DNA from: Patescibacteria group bacterium
GTDB taxonomy: Bacteria > Patescibacteriota > Patescibacteriia > UBA9934
Assembly (NCBI GenBank): GCA_030916555.1
Contig: JAUPWK010000072.1
Coordinates: 1-15,036, forward strand
Direction of reading: 5' to 3'
DNA: 15,036 nt
Shown here: piece by piece, positions 1 to 5,824 of the stretch
Layout: each line of letters begins with the position of its first letter
Numbering within the stretch: position 1 is the first letter of the stretch
Made by a program: the position numbers and the translations under genes
Notes under the pieces: generated by a model
The model's database searches: none
What the model saw: only the letters and a program-made list of their open reading frames with translations
Told to the model about the DNA's origin: nothing

Positions 1-957
1 TTCAATAATCGGCAAGGCGGTGATCGATCCCCCACCATGCTCTTTGTTGACGCGAGCCGAACGCTCAAGCAAACGAGAGTGGAGATAGAACACGTCACCT
101 GGATACGCCTCACGTCCTGGTGGGCGACGCAACAGCAAAGAAATTTCACGGTACGCCCAAGCGTGCTTACTCAAATCATCATAAACCACCAATACGTCCT
201 CACCCTTGGCCATGAAGTATTCAGCAATGGCACAACCAGCGTAAGGAGCTACGTACAACATAGCCGCTGGATCAGAAGCACCCGCCAAAACAATGGTGGT
301 GTATTCCATGGCACCCGCCTTCTCAAGACGCGTGCGGATCTGGGCAATTTTTGACTCTTTTTGACCAATAGCAACGTACACGCATTTGGTATTCTCCCCT
401 TTCTGGTTCAAAATTGTATCAATCGCAATAGCAGTTTTTCCGGTCTGGCGATCACCAATGATGAGCTCGCGCTGACCACGACCAACCGGGATCAAGGCGT
501 CAATAGCTTTGATACCCGTGTGCATTGGCACACCCACACTCTCACGGCTCATAACACCCGGAGCAATCTTTTCGATTGGCACATACTCAGCACCAACCAA
601 GGCTCCCTTGCCATCAACAGGATTACCCAAAGCATCAACTACGCGACCAACGATCGCATCACTGACTGGAATAGACAAAATACGTCCGGTTGCTCGTACG
701 GTGTCGCCAGCTTTCACGCTGGCAGCATCACTAAGCAAAATTGCACCCGTGGTTTCTTCTTCCAAGTTTAGAGCCACTCCATAAACCCCAGATCCGAAAT
801 CCAGCATTTCCTGGCTCTTAACGTTCGAGAGTCCGCTCATGCGGGCCACGCCGTCAGATACAGACACTACAGTACCCACGCGCTCTTCATGGGCGGTGGC
901 TTTAAAAGCCTCTACTTGCTCACGCAAGGCGGCGATGATATCAATTTTTTTTGCCAT
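1..957 (-). CDS. atpA: ATP synthase F1 subunit alpha, N-terminal 319 codons (partial)
   Basis: This is the non-catalytic alpha subunit of the F1 hexamer, which alternates with beta and binds nucleotide at the membrane-attached ATP synthase. The start ATG is at 957-955, and the reading frame stays open to base 1, so the C-terminal third lies outside the window. Visible motifs are the P-loop GDRQTGKT at residues 168-175 (E. coli has it at 169-176), the Walker B region VLVVYDDLSKHA further on, and the RRPPGREAYPGDVFYLHSR block. The N-terminal beta-barrel and central domain match the family in length and order. It follows atpH with one base between the stop and this start, so the two are probably translationally coupled. 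No Shine-Dalgarno is visible. Identification is secure. Confidence 0.98.
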   Translation of the reverse strand, partial: MAKKIDIIAALREQVEAFKATAHEERVGTVVSVSDGVARMSGLSNVKSQEMLDFGSGVYGVALNLEEETTGAILLSDAASVKAGDTVRATGRILSIPVSDAIVGRVVDALGNPVDGKGALVGAEYVPIEKIAPGVMSRESVGVPMHTGIKAIDALIPVGRGQRELIIGDRQTGKTAIAIDTILNQKGENTKCVYVAIGQKESKIAQIRTRLEKAGAMEYTTIVLAGASDPAAMLYVAPYAGCAIAEYFMAKGEDVLVVYDDLSKHAWAYREISLLLRRPPGREAYPGDVFYLHSRLLERSARVNKEHGGGSITALPIIE

Positions 958-958
958 A

Positions 959-1342
959 CTAGGAAAGAAGAGCTTGTTTGAGTCTTGTCAGTGATCCAAG
1001 GACCGTACCATCGATTCTCCGTTCATCCATTCGAATGAGTGCACCGCCCATGAGCCGTTCATCTACCACCTCTTGTAATTCTGCACCTTGAGCAAGTTCC
1101 TGAAGTATCGTTTTAGTTTTACCGGTCAAAGGATGCGCCGTAGCAATCGTGATTTTGGAAACTCCAAACTTTTCTTTCCAAGCCTCATGAATATCGCGTT
1201 CCAAATCACGCCAACGACCAAGCATCCCGCGCTCCGCCAGATAGGCAATTGTTTCTTTCATGAAAAGCTCGAGCTGTGCAGGAGTCTTCCCCTCTGCCTC
1301 AGCCACAATCACTCGCGCTAAACCACGCATGCTTTTCTTCAT
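959..1342 (-). CDS. atpH: ATP synthase F1 subunit delta, short form (127 aa)
   Basis: This is the delta subunit, which links F1 to the peripheral b stalk. The C-terminal family signature is clear at about residues 92-124, where VVDERLMGGALIRMDERRIDG corresponds to the usual VDxxLIGGxxIRxGDxxIDGS pattern, followed by LTRLKQAL. At 127 residues it is about 50 shorter than the common 175-180. The missing part is the N-terminal helical domain that normally contacts alpha; only a few helices (residues 3-65) precede the beta/alpha C-terminal domain. It lies between atpF (3 bases upstream) and atpA (1 base downstream), so it is not an isolated fragment. The short length looks like reduction rather than a broken gene, since no frameshift remnant is seen. 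Confidence 0.93.
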   Translation of the reverse strand: MKKSMRGLARVIVAEAEGKTPAQLELFMKETIAYLAERGMLGRWRDLERDIHEAWKEKFGVSKITIATAHPLTGKTKTILQELAQGAELQEVVDERLMGGALIRMDERRIDGTVLGSLTRLKQALLS

Positions 1343-1345
1343 ACG

Positions 1346-1903
1346 TTACGTAAGCTTACGCACCATTTCTTCTGCCATGGATTGCGATTTCTTCTCCGTC
1401 AAACCCTCAGTAAGAATTTTTGCTGCCGCCTTGACTGCAATATCGACTAAATCTTTACGGGCAGTCACAAGCATAGCTAAACGCTCTTCATCAAGCTGCT
1501 GTTTACCCTTTTGGATAACACGCTCAACCTCGCGCTTAGCAGCCTCAATCATTTCAGTTTTCCGCACCTCCGTATCAGCTACCGCTTTCTCCACAATTGC
1601 TTGTGCTTCCTGCCGAGCAGCTTGCACGATTTTCGTATGTTCAGCCTCTGCATCATGCAAACGCTTTTCAATTGCTTCAGCATTTTTCACGCTTTCGGCA
1701 ATTTTAACTTCACGTTCATCAAGCAAACGCAAGATTGGCTTGTACGCGAAACGCCACAATACCAAGAGTACCAGTAAAAAGTTTACGAGCTGAGCCGCAA
1801 ACAAATCACCTCGAATCCCAAAAGTATGAATGACGCCGGTCAAACCACCTTCTTCTGCATGAACTTCAGAAGTGGTTGTTGCCTCTGCTTCGGAGGTTGC
1901 CAT
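1346..1903 (-). CDS. atpF: ATP synthase F0 subunit b
   Basis: Subunit b forms the peripheral stalk that holds F1 against rotation. The 185-residue product has an acidic, Ala/Thr-rich N-terminal extension (residues 1-28), then one membrane segment at about 36-53. The characteristic LWRFAYKPILRLLDER follows, then a long charged helix (60-170) rich in Ala, Glu, Lys and Arg. This is the classic b-subunit dimer coiled coil. The last helix region (RKDLVDIAVKAAAKIL) is the part that binds delta. The 25-residue extension ahead of the membrane helix is a little longer than in E. coli. It sits 22 bases after the atpE stop and 3 bases before atpH. No Shine-Dalgarno is evident at the ATG. Confidence 0.96.
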   Translation of the reverse strand: MATSEAEATTTSEVHAEEGGLTGVIHTFGIRGDLFAAQLVNFLLVLLVLWRFAYKPILRLLDEREVKIAESVKNAEAIEKRLHDAEAEHTKIVQAARQEAQAIVEKAVADTEVRKTEMIEAAKREVERVIQKGKQQLDEERLAMLVTARKDLVDIAVKAAAKILTEGLTEKKSQSMAEEMVRKLT

Positions 1904-1925
1904 ACGGATGCGTTAAACGAACAAA

Positions 1926-2144
1926 CTAGAGTGTGAAAGCAATGATGAGGGAGTAAATGGCAATAGCCTCAGCGAAAGCCATACCGAGCAACATAGGAAC
2001 GAAAATCTTTCCTGCTGCTTCTGGGTTGCGGCCGATGCTGTTCATAGCGGCGTAACCAATCAAAGCGATACCAAAGGCTGGTGCAACACCACCTAGACCG
2101 ATTGCGAGAGCCTTAGCGAGGAGCTGCATGACTTCTGGTGACAT
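1926..2144 (-). CDS. atpE: ATP synthase F0 subunit c (72 aa)
   Basis: This is the proteolipid of the rotating c-ring. The 72-residue product has two membrane helices joined by the polar loop RNPEA (residues 39-43). The ion-binding carboxylate is Glu59, in AFAEAIAIYSL. Aligned by eye to the sodium-type ring of Ilyobacter, the positions of the extra sodium ligands (Gln32 and Ser66 there) are Ile26 and Ala60 here, so a proton-type ring is likely. I chose the ATG at 2144-2142 because the frame extends upstream as far as 2276 only through the repeat-rich intergenic region, which makes poor protein. The long structured stretch between atpB and this gene (2145-2288) may help make the extra copies the ring needs. 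No Shine-Dalgarno is visible. Confidence 0.95.
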   Translation of the reverse strand: MSPEVMQLLAKALAIGLGGVAPAFGIALIGYAAMNSIGRNPEAAGKIFVPMLLGMAFAEAIAIYSLIIAFTL

Positions 2145-2163
2145 ATATAGATAATTACTTAAG

Positions 2164-2229
2164 TCTAAAAGTCGAAAGTTTAAAGTCGAAAGAGATAAAC
2201 GCTTTAGACTTGTGACTTTGGACTTTTGA
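2164..2229 (-). repeat. Inverted array of 7-nt units between atpB and atpE
   Basis: The plus strand carries four near-heptads of the form TCnAAAG (2164-2171 with one extra A, 2172-2178, 2179-2185, 2186-2192). After a 9-base spacer come four of the reverse-complement form CTTTnGA (2202-2208, 2209-2215, 2216-2222, 2223-2229). The arms face each other, so the atpBE message can fold into a long imperfect hairpin. In the innermost and third unit pairs, six of seven bases pair and the third base of the heptad is the mismatch; the outermost pair is similar apart from an extra A, and the second pair is poorer. The hairpin ends about 20 bases before the atpE start codon. There is no U-run, so it is not an intrinsic terminator. 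Confidence 0.75.
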
Positions 2230-2244
2230 CCGAGAATGAGATTT

Positions 2245-2280
2245 CTCCGTCGATTTACCAAACTTGGCAAACCCACGGAG
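2245..2280 (-). other. Strong RNA hairpin just after the atpB stop codon
   Basis: On the transcribed strand CTCCGT pairs with ACGGAG, and TTTGCCA pairs with TGGTAAA (one G/U) around an AGTT loop. The three-base stretch between them adds a G/C and a G/U pair, giving about 15 pairs with one mismatch. It begins 8 bases after the atpB stop. The bases after it are not U-rich, so it does not look like a terminator. A role in mRNA stability or processing between atpB and atpE is an inference. Confidence 0.65.
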
Positions 2281-2288
2281 GCACCCCA

Positions 2289-3161
2289 TTAAACATGGGC
2301 TACGGCGTGTTCTTTATCATGCGATTCATCCTCATGTCCATGCTCCATGGTTGCCACGGTCATAAACACCAAAACAAGCAGGGAGAATACAGATGCCTGA
2401 ATTACACCCACGAGAATTTCCAAAAACATAAACGGTACCGGCACCACAAATGACACCAGACTCATCATAACCCCAATCAAAATTTCGCCCGCAAACACGT
2501 TACCGAACAATCGTAGTGAAAGAGAAGCAATGCGTCCAAACTCACCCACAATTTCAAGAAGTCCGACAAAAAACTCGATCACAGCTACACCAATTGCCAC
2601 AGGCCCCTTGGACAAAGCTCGGAAAATCCCACGAACGTTTACAAATTTGCTGAAATAATTCGCAAAGCCGATTGCCTGAATACCTGCCAGCTGTACCGCA
2701 ATCACTGAAAAGGCGGCTAGGGCCAGCGTCAGGTTCAAATCTGAAGTGGCTGGACGTAAAAGTGGAATAAGTTCCAGCTCGCCGTGGACGGTCTCATAAA
2801 AACCAATCGTCCCGGTACCTGGCAAAAGTCCCAACCAGTTGTTCGCAAGAATAAACAAAAACAGTGTCGCCACTAACGGGAAAAACAAACGGGTCTTTTT
2901 TCTATCCCCGGTAACTTTATCAAACTCACCAAGCATGGCTTCAATCACGGCCTCAAAAACGTTGTGAACACCGCGTGGAACTAATGACGTGCGACGAGAG
3001 GCGATAAGTGCAATCACTACAAAGACACCGGTAACAATCCAGGCATTCAGCATGGCATTTGTGACTGGAAAATTTGCCAAGTGAAAAATAGGTTCAGCTG
3101 CCAGTGCCGCTCCGAGCACCGGGTACTTTCGTGTCTGTGAGTTGTTTATACTCTCTGCCAT
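2289..3161 (-). CDS. atpB: ATP synthase F0 subunit a
   Basis: Subunit a forms the two half-channels through which ions reach the c-ring. The 290-residue protein begins with the family hallmark EPIFHLANFPVTNAML (residues 23-38). Several membrane helices follow, then helix 4 with the essential arginine in SLSLRLFGNVFAGE (Arg217, equal to E. coli Arg210). The conserved final helix (about 245-270) is also present. The tail from residue 272 is rich in His, Glu and Asp, with six His in the last 17 residues. The ATG at 3161-3159 lies inside the end of atpI, giving a 68-base overlap. An AAGG sits ten bases upstream of it. A GTG at codon 15 is the only later start that would keep the conserved N-terminus. 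Confidence 0.96.
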   Translation of the reverse strand: MAESINNSQTRKYPVLGAALAAEPIFHLANFPVTNAMLNAWIVTGVFVVIALIASRRTSLVPRGVHNVFEAVIEAMLGEFDKVTGDRKKTRLFFPLVATLFLFILANNWLGLLPGTGTIGFYETVHGELELIPLLRPATSDLNLTLALAAFSVIAVQLAGIQAIGFANYFSKFVNVRGIFRALSKGPVAIGVAVIEFFVGLLEIVGEFGRIASLSLRLFGNVFAGEILIGVMMSLVSFVVPVPFMFLEILVGVIQASVFSLLVLVFMTVATMEHGHEDESHDKEHAVAHV

Positions 3162-3369
3162 AACGTTGTACCTTGTTAACTACCGCACTCATACTGAGAA
3201 TGAAGACAACGACCAGACTGACGAAAAAAATCAGTTGTTCGTAAGCAATATCCCTATACGTTGTCCGCAAGAGCACAGCCAGCAGTCCGGGAATCATTAA
3301 TGTCCCCGTAATGTCTGCCATGGCCTTAAATGCAAACACGTAATACGGTCGCAGGTCATTTTCAGCCAT
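3094..3369 (-). CDS. atpI: AtpI-like small membrane protein of the ATP synthase operon
   Basis: A 91-residue protein with two predicted membrane helices (about 12-35 and 45-66) joined by a short loop. It is the first gene of the ATP synthase operon, where AtpI (ATPase gene 1 family) normally sits. AtpI is reported to help assemble the c-ring and is not essential in several bacteria. Sequence similarity is only moderate to my eye, so the call rests on size, topology and position. I chose the ATG at 3369; a TTG four codons upstream is possible but overlaps the predicted transcription start. The tail past the second helix is charged (KVQRYGREYKQLTDTK). Its last 68 bases overlap atpB. Confidence 0.8.
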   Translation of the reverse strand: MAENDLRPYYVFAFKAMADITGTLMIPGLLAVLLRTTYRDIAYEQLIFFVSLVVVFILSMSAVVNKVQRYGREYKQLTDTKVPGARSGTGS

Positions 3370-3381
3370 AAAACCGCTCAA

Positions 3382-3410
3382 AGTATACGCCTCCCCAGGA
3401 GGAGCGTCAA
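3382..3410 (-). promoter_or_regulatory. sigma70-type promoter of the ATP synthase operon
   Basis: On the minus strand there is TTGACG (3410-3405), a spacer of exactly 17 bases, then TATACT (3387-3382). Each box is one base off consensus. Only 12 bases separate the -10 box from the atpI ATG, so the message should start about 6 bases before the ATG, nearly leaderless. The spacer holds a CCTCC/GGAGG palindrome with a TGG centre. Confidence 0.8.
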
Positions 3411-3421
3411 GAAAAGCCGTG

Positions 3422-3462
3422 TAAAAAGAAAGAGGCCGGCCCCACGTAGTGGGGTCAGCCTC
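3422..3462 (-). terminator. Rho-independent terminator of the G+C-rich gene
   Basis: On the minus strand there is a 14-bp stem (3462-3449 with 3445-3432, one mismatch and one G/U) closed by a 3-base loop. It is followed by a T-rich run (3431-3422). It lies 12 bases after the stop codon at 3474 and ahead of the atpI promoter, so it insulates the ATP operon. Confidence 0.88.
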
Positions 3463-3473
3463 ATAGCGAGCAG

Positions 3474-4340
3474 TTACAAGAGAGCCCGCTCACGCCCGAG
3501 TCGCTTCAGGTGCTGTTCGACGTTCTTGCGCGCGGCAATAGCCTGGTCGGCCTGAAGCTGCGCTGTCTTCGCCGCCTCTTTTACGCGCTCGAGCTCGGCA
3601 GTGGCCGCGGTCATCCGCTCGTCGATTTCACGTCGCCGCAATTCCCGTTGACGGCTTTGCTCCGCCTCCTCCAGCCGCCGAGCCTTGTCTTTGGTCACGA
3701 GCTCGATGAGCGTATCGCGCTCCAGTTCCAGGCGGTGGATGCGCTCCGCAATGCCATCGAGCTCAGCTTCGCTCATCGCTCGGATCAGATCCGGCACATC
3801 ACGCAGATCGCCGATGTCGAGGACATCGTACAGGTCTTGCGGTCGAGCCGGGGACAAGACCGCCGGCTCCTGATTCGCGATGGTGGGTGGCGATTGCACG
3901 ATCCGCTCACCCGAAGGGGCTACCAGCTGGTAGCCGAGGCCGTGCAACAACACCAGGTAGTTGGCCCGACACCGCGCGGCAGTGACCGGCGGCTGGTCGC
4001 ACTTGTCGTTGTAGGCGTCGCGCAAAAGCTCCGCCCCTTCGGGATCGCAGACATGTACGGCCAGACCGAAATCATCCGGGCAGAGCACGACACCATGGTT
4101 CAGGAGAAACCGGTACAAATCATCCCGTTCTCCCTTCACCTTGTACCCGCACCCATTCAAAACGCCCATGACGGCGTTCTTGTCCGGATACCCGCGACGC
4201 GGCTGCTCCGAAAGCAGCGCCGTGATCACCTGCGGCAAATTCGTCGGACGGGTCCCCGTCAGGCTGTACCGCGTAGTCCGCGGGCCACGCCCGGGGGACC
4301 CCGAAACGAACCTATCTCCCTCACTTTTCGCCTTCACCAT
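3474..4340 (-). CDS. Hypothetical G+C-rich protein with C-terminal coiled coil (288 aa)
   Basis: I do not recognise this protein. Residues 1-30 are basic and Gly/Ser/Arg-rich. Residues 31-145 look globular and hold all five cysteines (64, 87, 98, 114, 124). Residues 145-185 form a Pro-rich linker, and about 190-285 is a long charged coiled coil. Two short stretches, NAVMGVLNGCGYKV (56-69) and ANYLVLLHGLGYQLV (126-140), resemble each other and hint at a duplicated unit. Base composition is unlike the neighbours: 62% G+C at 3721-3780 and 72% at 4261-4320, against 47% at 5401-5460. It has a textbook GGAG six bases before the ATG, which native genes here lack, plus its own terminator. It lies between two operons. 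Recent transfer is a reasonable inference; the function is unknown. Confidence 0.8.
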   Translation of the reverse strand: MVKAKSEGDRFVSGSPGRGPRTTRYSLTGTRPTNLPQVITALLSEQPRRGYPDKNAVMGVLNGCGYKVKGERDDLYRFLLNHGVVLCPDDFGLAVHVCDPEGAELLRDAYNDKCDQPPVTAARCRANYLVLLHGLGYQLVAPSGERIVQSPPTIANQEPAVLSPARPQDLYDVLDIGDLRDVPDLIRAMSEAELDGIAERIHRLELERDTLIELVTKDKARRLEEAEQSRQRELRRREIDERMTAATAELERVKEAAKTAQLQADQAIAARKNVEQHLKRLGRERALL

Positions 4341-4346
4341 GACTGT

Positions 4347-4350
4347 CTCC
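4347..4350 (-). promoter_or_regulatory. Shine-Dalgarno GGAG of the G+C-rich gene
   Basis: GGAG on the minus strand with six bases to the ATG at 4340. It decides the start and stands out because most other genes in the window show no such motif. Confidence 0.75.
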
Positions 4351-4385
4351 AGAATGGCCAGGATTGACCATAAAATCGCTAAGAT

Positions 4386-4416
4386 AAAAAAAGAACGTAA
4401 GTAAGAGCTTACGTTC
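4386..4416 (-). terminator. Rho-independent terminator after tatD
   Basis: On the minus strand GAACGTAAG and CTTACGTTC form a perfect 9-bp stem around a 6-base loop, followed by seven T. It lies about 30 bases past the tatD stop and ends the rsmI-metG-cvpA-tatD run. Confidence 0.92.
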
Positions 4417-4434
4417 GAAATTCAATTTTGTCAA
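4406..4434 (-). promoter_or_regulatory. Possible promoter for the G+C-rich gene, overlapping the tatD terminator
   Basis: On the minus strand there is a perfect TTGACA (4434-4429), 17 bases, then TAAGCT (4411-4406), a weak -10 that lies inside the terminator stem. The predicted start falls about 60 bases before the gene. The -35 is strong and the -10 poor, so this is tentative. Confidence 0.3.
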
Positions 4435-4446
4435 TGACACAACGGT

Positions 4447-5325
4447 CTAGAAGGATAAACCAAAAAGCTGTTTCGCATTCGCCGTTGTCACTCGTGCCAC
4501 CTCTTCAAGCGACACGCCTTTCAACTCAGCAATCTGTTGAGCGATGTGTTTTACAAATTGAGGTTCATTTCGTTTGCCTCGATACGGTGCCGGCGTCAAA
4601 TAGGGAGCATCAGTTTCAATCAGAATCTGTTCAAGTGGCACCGCCCGAGCCGCCTCCATGACATTCTTTCCAAAAGTCACGATCCCGGTGAATGACACGT
4701 AAAAATCAAGCTCGCGGTACAGCGCCGCTTCTTCAGCTGTACCTGTAAAACAATGAATGACACCGCGACGCGCCAAACCACCTCGAGCAATCTCCTCCCG
4801 TATTAATTCTGCCTGATCAGCATGCGCATCACGACAATGAATAACAACTGGCTTATTCACTTCTGTAGCAAAACGCAATTGCTCACGCGCTTGGTCTTTC
4901 TGGTCCTGTTTCAAAGCTTCGAGATCAACTCCCGGAGGAACGCGGTAATAATCCAAACCGAACTCCCCAACCGCAACAACCTTTGGATGTTTGGCGAGTT
5001 CACGATAATAATCCCAATCAAACCGCTCGGCTCGCGTCTTGATGTGCGCCGGTCCATCACCCGGCGCTACTTGCTGACCAGGCGCCAACTCATTGTCATC
5101 AAAAAATTCTTGGGCATGAAGGTGGTTCGGGTGGAGTCCAATCGTGCACCACACGCCAGCATACTTCTCCGCAAGCGCAATGCCATTCTTGCTTGTCGTG
5201 GACTGCGTGCCTACCGTAATCATGCCAACTCCGGCATCAAGTGAACGTTGCACCACCTCATCCATGTCAGCGTTGTAGGCCTGAAAATGAACATGGCAGT
5301 GAGTATCAATAAATTTCAAATCCAT
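4447..5325 (-). CDS. tatD: TatD family metal-dependent hydrolase (DNase)
   Basis: TatD proteins are TIM-barrel metal-dependent nucleases that trim DNA or RNA 3' ends. All the metal-ligand motifs are visible in the 292-residue product: DTHCHVHF (His9, His11), GEFGLDYYR (Glu121), VIHCRDAH (His163), IHCFTG (His191) and ETDAPYLTP (Asp239). The protein is about 30 residues longer than E. coli TatD because of an insertion around residues 76-106 (acidic and Gly/Pro-rich) ahead of the Glu121 strand. It is the last gene of its operon, 2 bases after cvpA, with a terminator following. TatD beside metG is a widespread arrangement (metS-yabD in Bacillus). No Shine-Dalgarno is seen. Confidence 0.96.
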   Translation of the reverse strand: MDLKFIDTHCHVHFQAYNADMDEVVQRSLDAGVGMITVGTQSTTSKNGIALAEKYAGVWCTIGLHPNHLHAQEFFDDNELAPGQQVAPGDGPAHIKTRAERFDWDYYRELAKHPKVVAVGEFGLDYYRVPPGVDLEALKQDQKDQAREQLRFATEVNKPVVIHCRDAHADQAELIREEIARGGLARRGVIHCFTGTAEEAALYRELDFYVSFTGIVTFGKNVMEAARAVPLEQILIETDAPYLTPAPYRGKRNEPQFVKHIAQQIAELKGVSLEEVARVTTANAKQLFGLSF

Positions 5326-5327
5326 AC

Positions 5328-5810
5328 TTAACGCAAAAGACCCGCGGTTTTTTCAATCCCAACTGCGACATGCACCAACTGAGCTTGCAAGAATGTCTGG
5401 CGAACAGTACCGGCGGGAAAATACGTAGAGCTGACATAAGCAACCAGCCCTATAAACACTGCCGCCTGTACTACCCCAAGCACCGTTCCAAGTAAACTAT
5501 TAATTAAGCCAACAAACGGGATAATCGATAACAACTTTCTCACCAAATCAAGTGCAGACACAATTAAACGAAGCAACTGACTGATAAGCACAGACAGGAC
5601 CAAAAACGTTCCAACAAAAATGACTGGATTGCGTGTAAGTTCAAAACCCGTCATCTGCTCAAGCCAGGTCACGCCCCAAATTCCAAGAGCAATACTAATC
5701 ACCAGACCAAGCAAACTCCCGGCCGCCCGAATAAATCCCTGACGATACCCACCGTAGACGAGCAAGAGTGACACAACCGCCAAACACACATCAACAATGA
5801 GTGGATTCAC
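5328..5810 (-). CDS. cvpA: CvpA family membrane protein
   Basis: A 160-residue hydrophobic protein with four predicted membrane helices (about 5-25, 27-50, 62-84 and 98-127). The N-terminal pattern LLLVYGGYRQGFIRAAGSLLGL is typical of CvpA (colicin V production) proteins, whose exact role is unsettled; they are linked to envelope function. The start is a GTG at 5810-5808. No in-frame ATG lies near, and the first hydrophobic helix begins at once. It sits 14 bases after metG and 2 bases before tatD, so it is in the same operon. The short C-terminal tail after the last helix is probably on one side of the membrane. Confidence 0.85.
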   Translation of the reverse strand: MNPLIVDVCLAVVSLLLVYGGYRQGFIRAAGSLLGLVISIALGIWGVTWLEQMTGFELTRNPVIFVGTFLVLSVLISQLLRLIVSALDLVRKLLSIIPFVGLINSLLGTVLGVVQAAVFIGLVAYVSSTYFPAGTVRQTFLQAQLVHVAVGIEKTAGLLR

Positions 5811-5824
5811 AACTTGAGCGTTAG

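Noticed and set aside
1260..1793. Plus-strand frames opposite atpF and atpH
   Set aside because: They are shadows of clearly assigned ATP synthase genes, with Ser/Arg-rich low-quality products.
1926..2144. Sodium-type c-ring
   Set aside because: The Gln and Ser that complete the sodium site in Ilyobacter are Ile26 and Ala60 here; only Glu59 remains.
2164..2229. CRISPR-like array
   Set aside because: Units are only 7 bases with no unique spacers, and the two halves are inverted to each other.
2145..2276. Longer atpE start reaching 2276
   Set aside because: The added 44 codons would be translated heptad and hairpin repeats, and subunit c normally begins close to its first helix.
3510..4367. 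A long open frame on the plus strand opposite the G+C-rich gene
   Set aside because: High G+C makes long antisense frames common. The minus-strand frame has the Shine-Dalgarno, the terminator, and a sensible globular plus coiled-coil product; the plus one has none of these.
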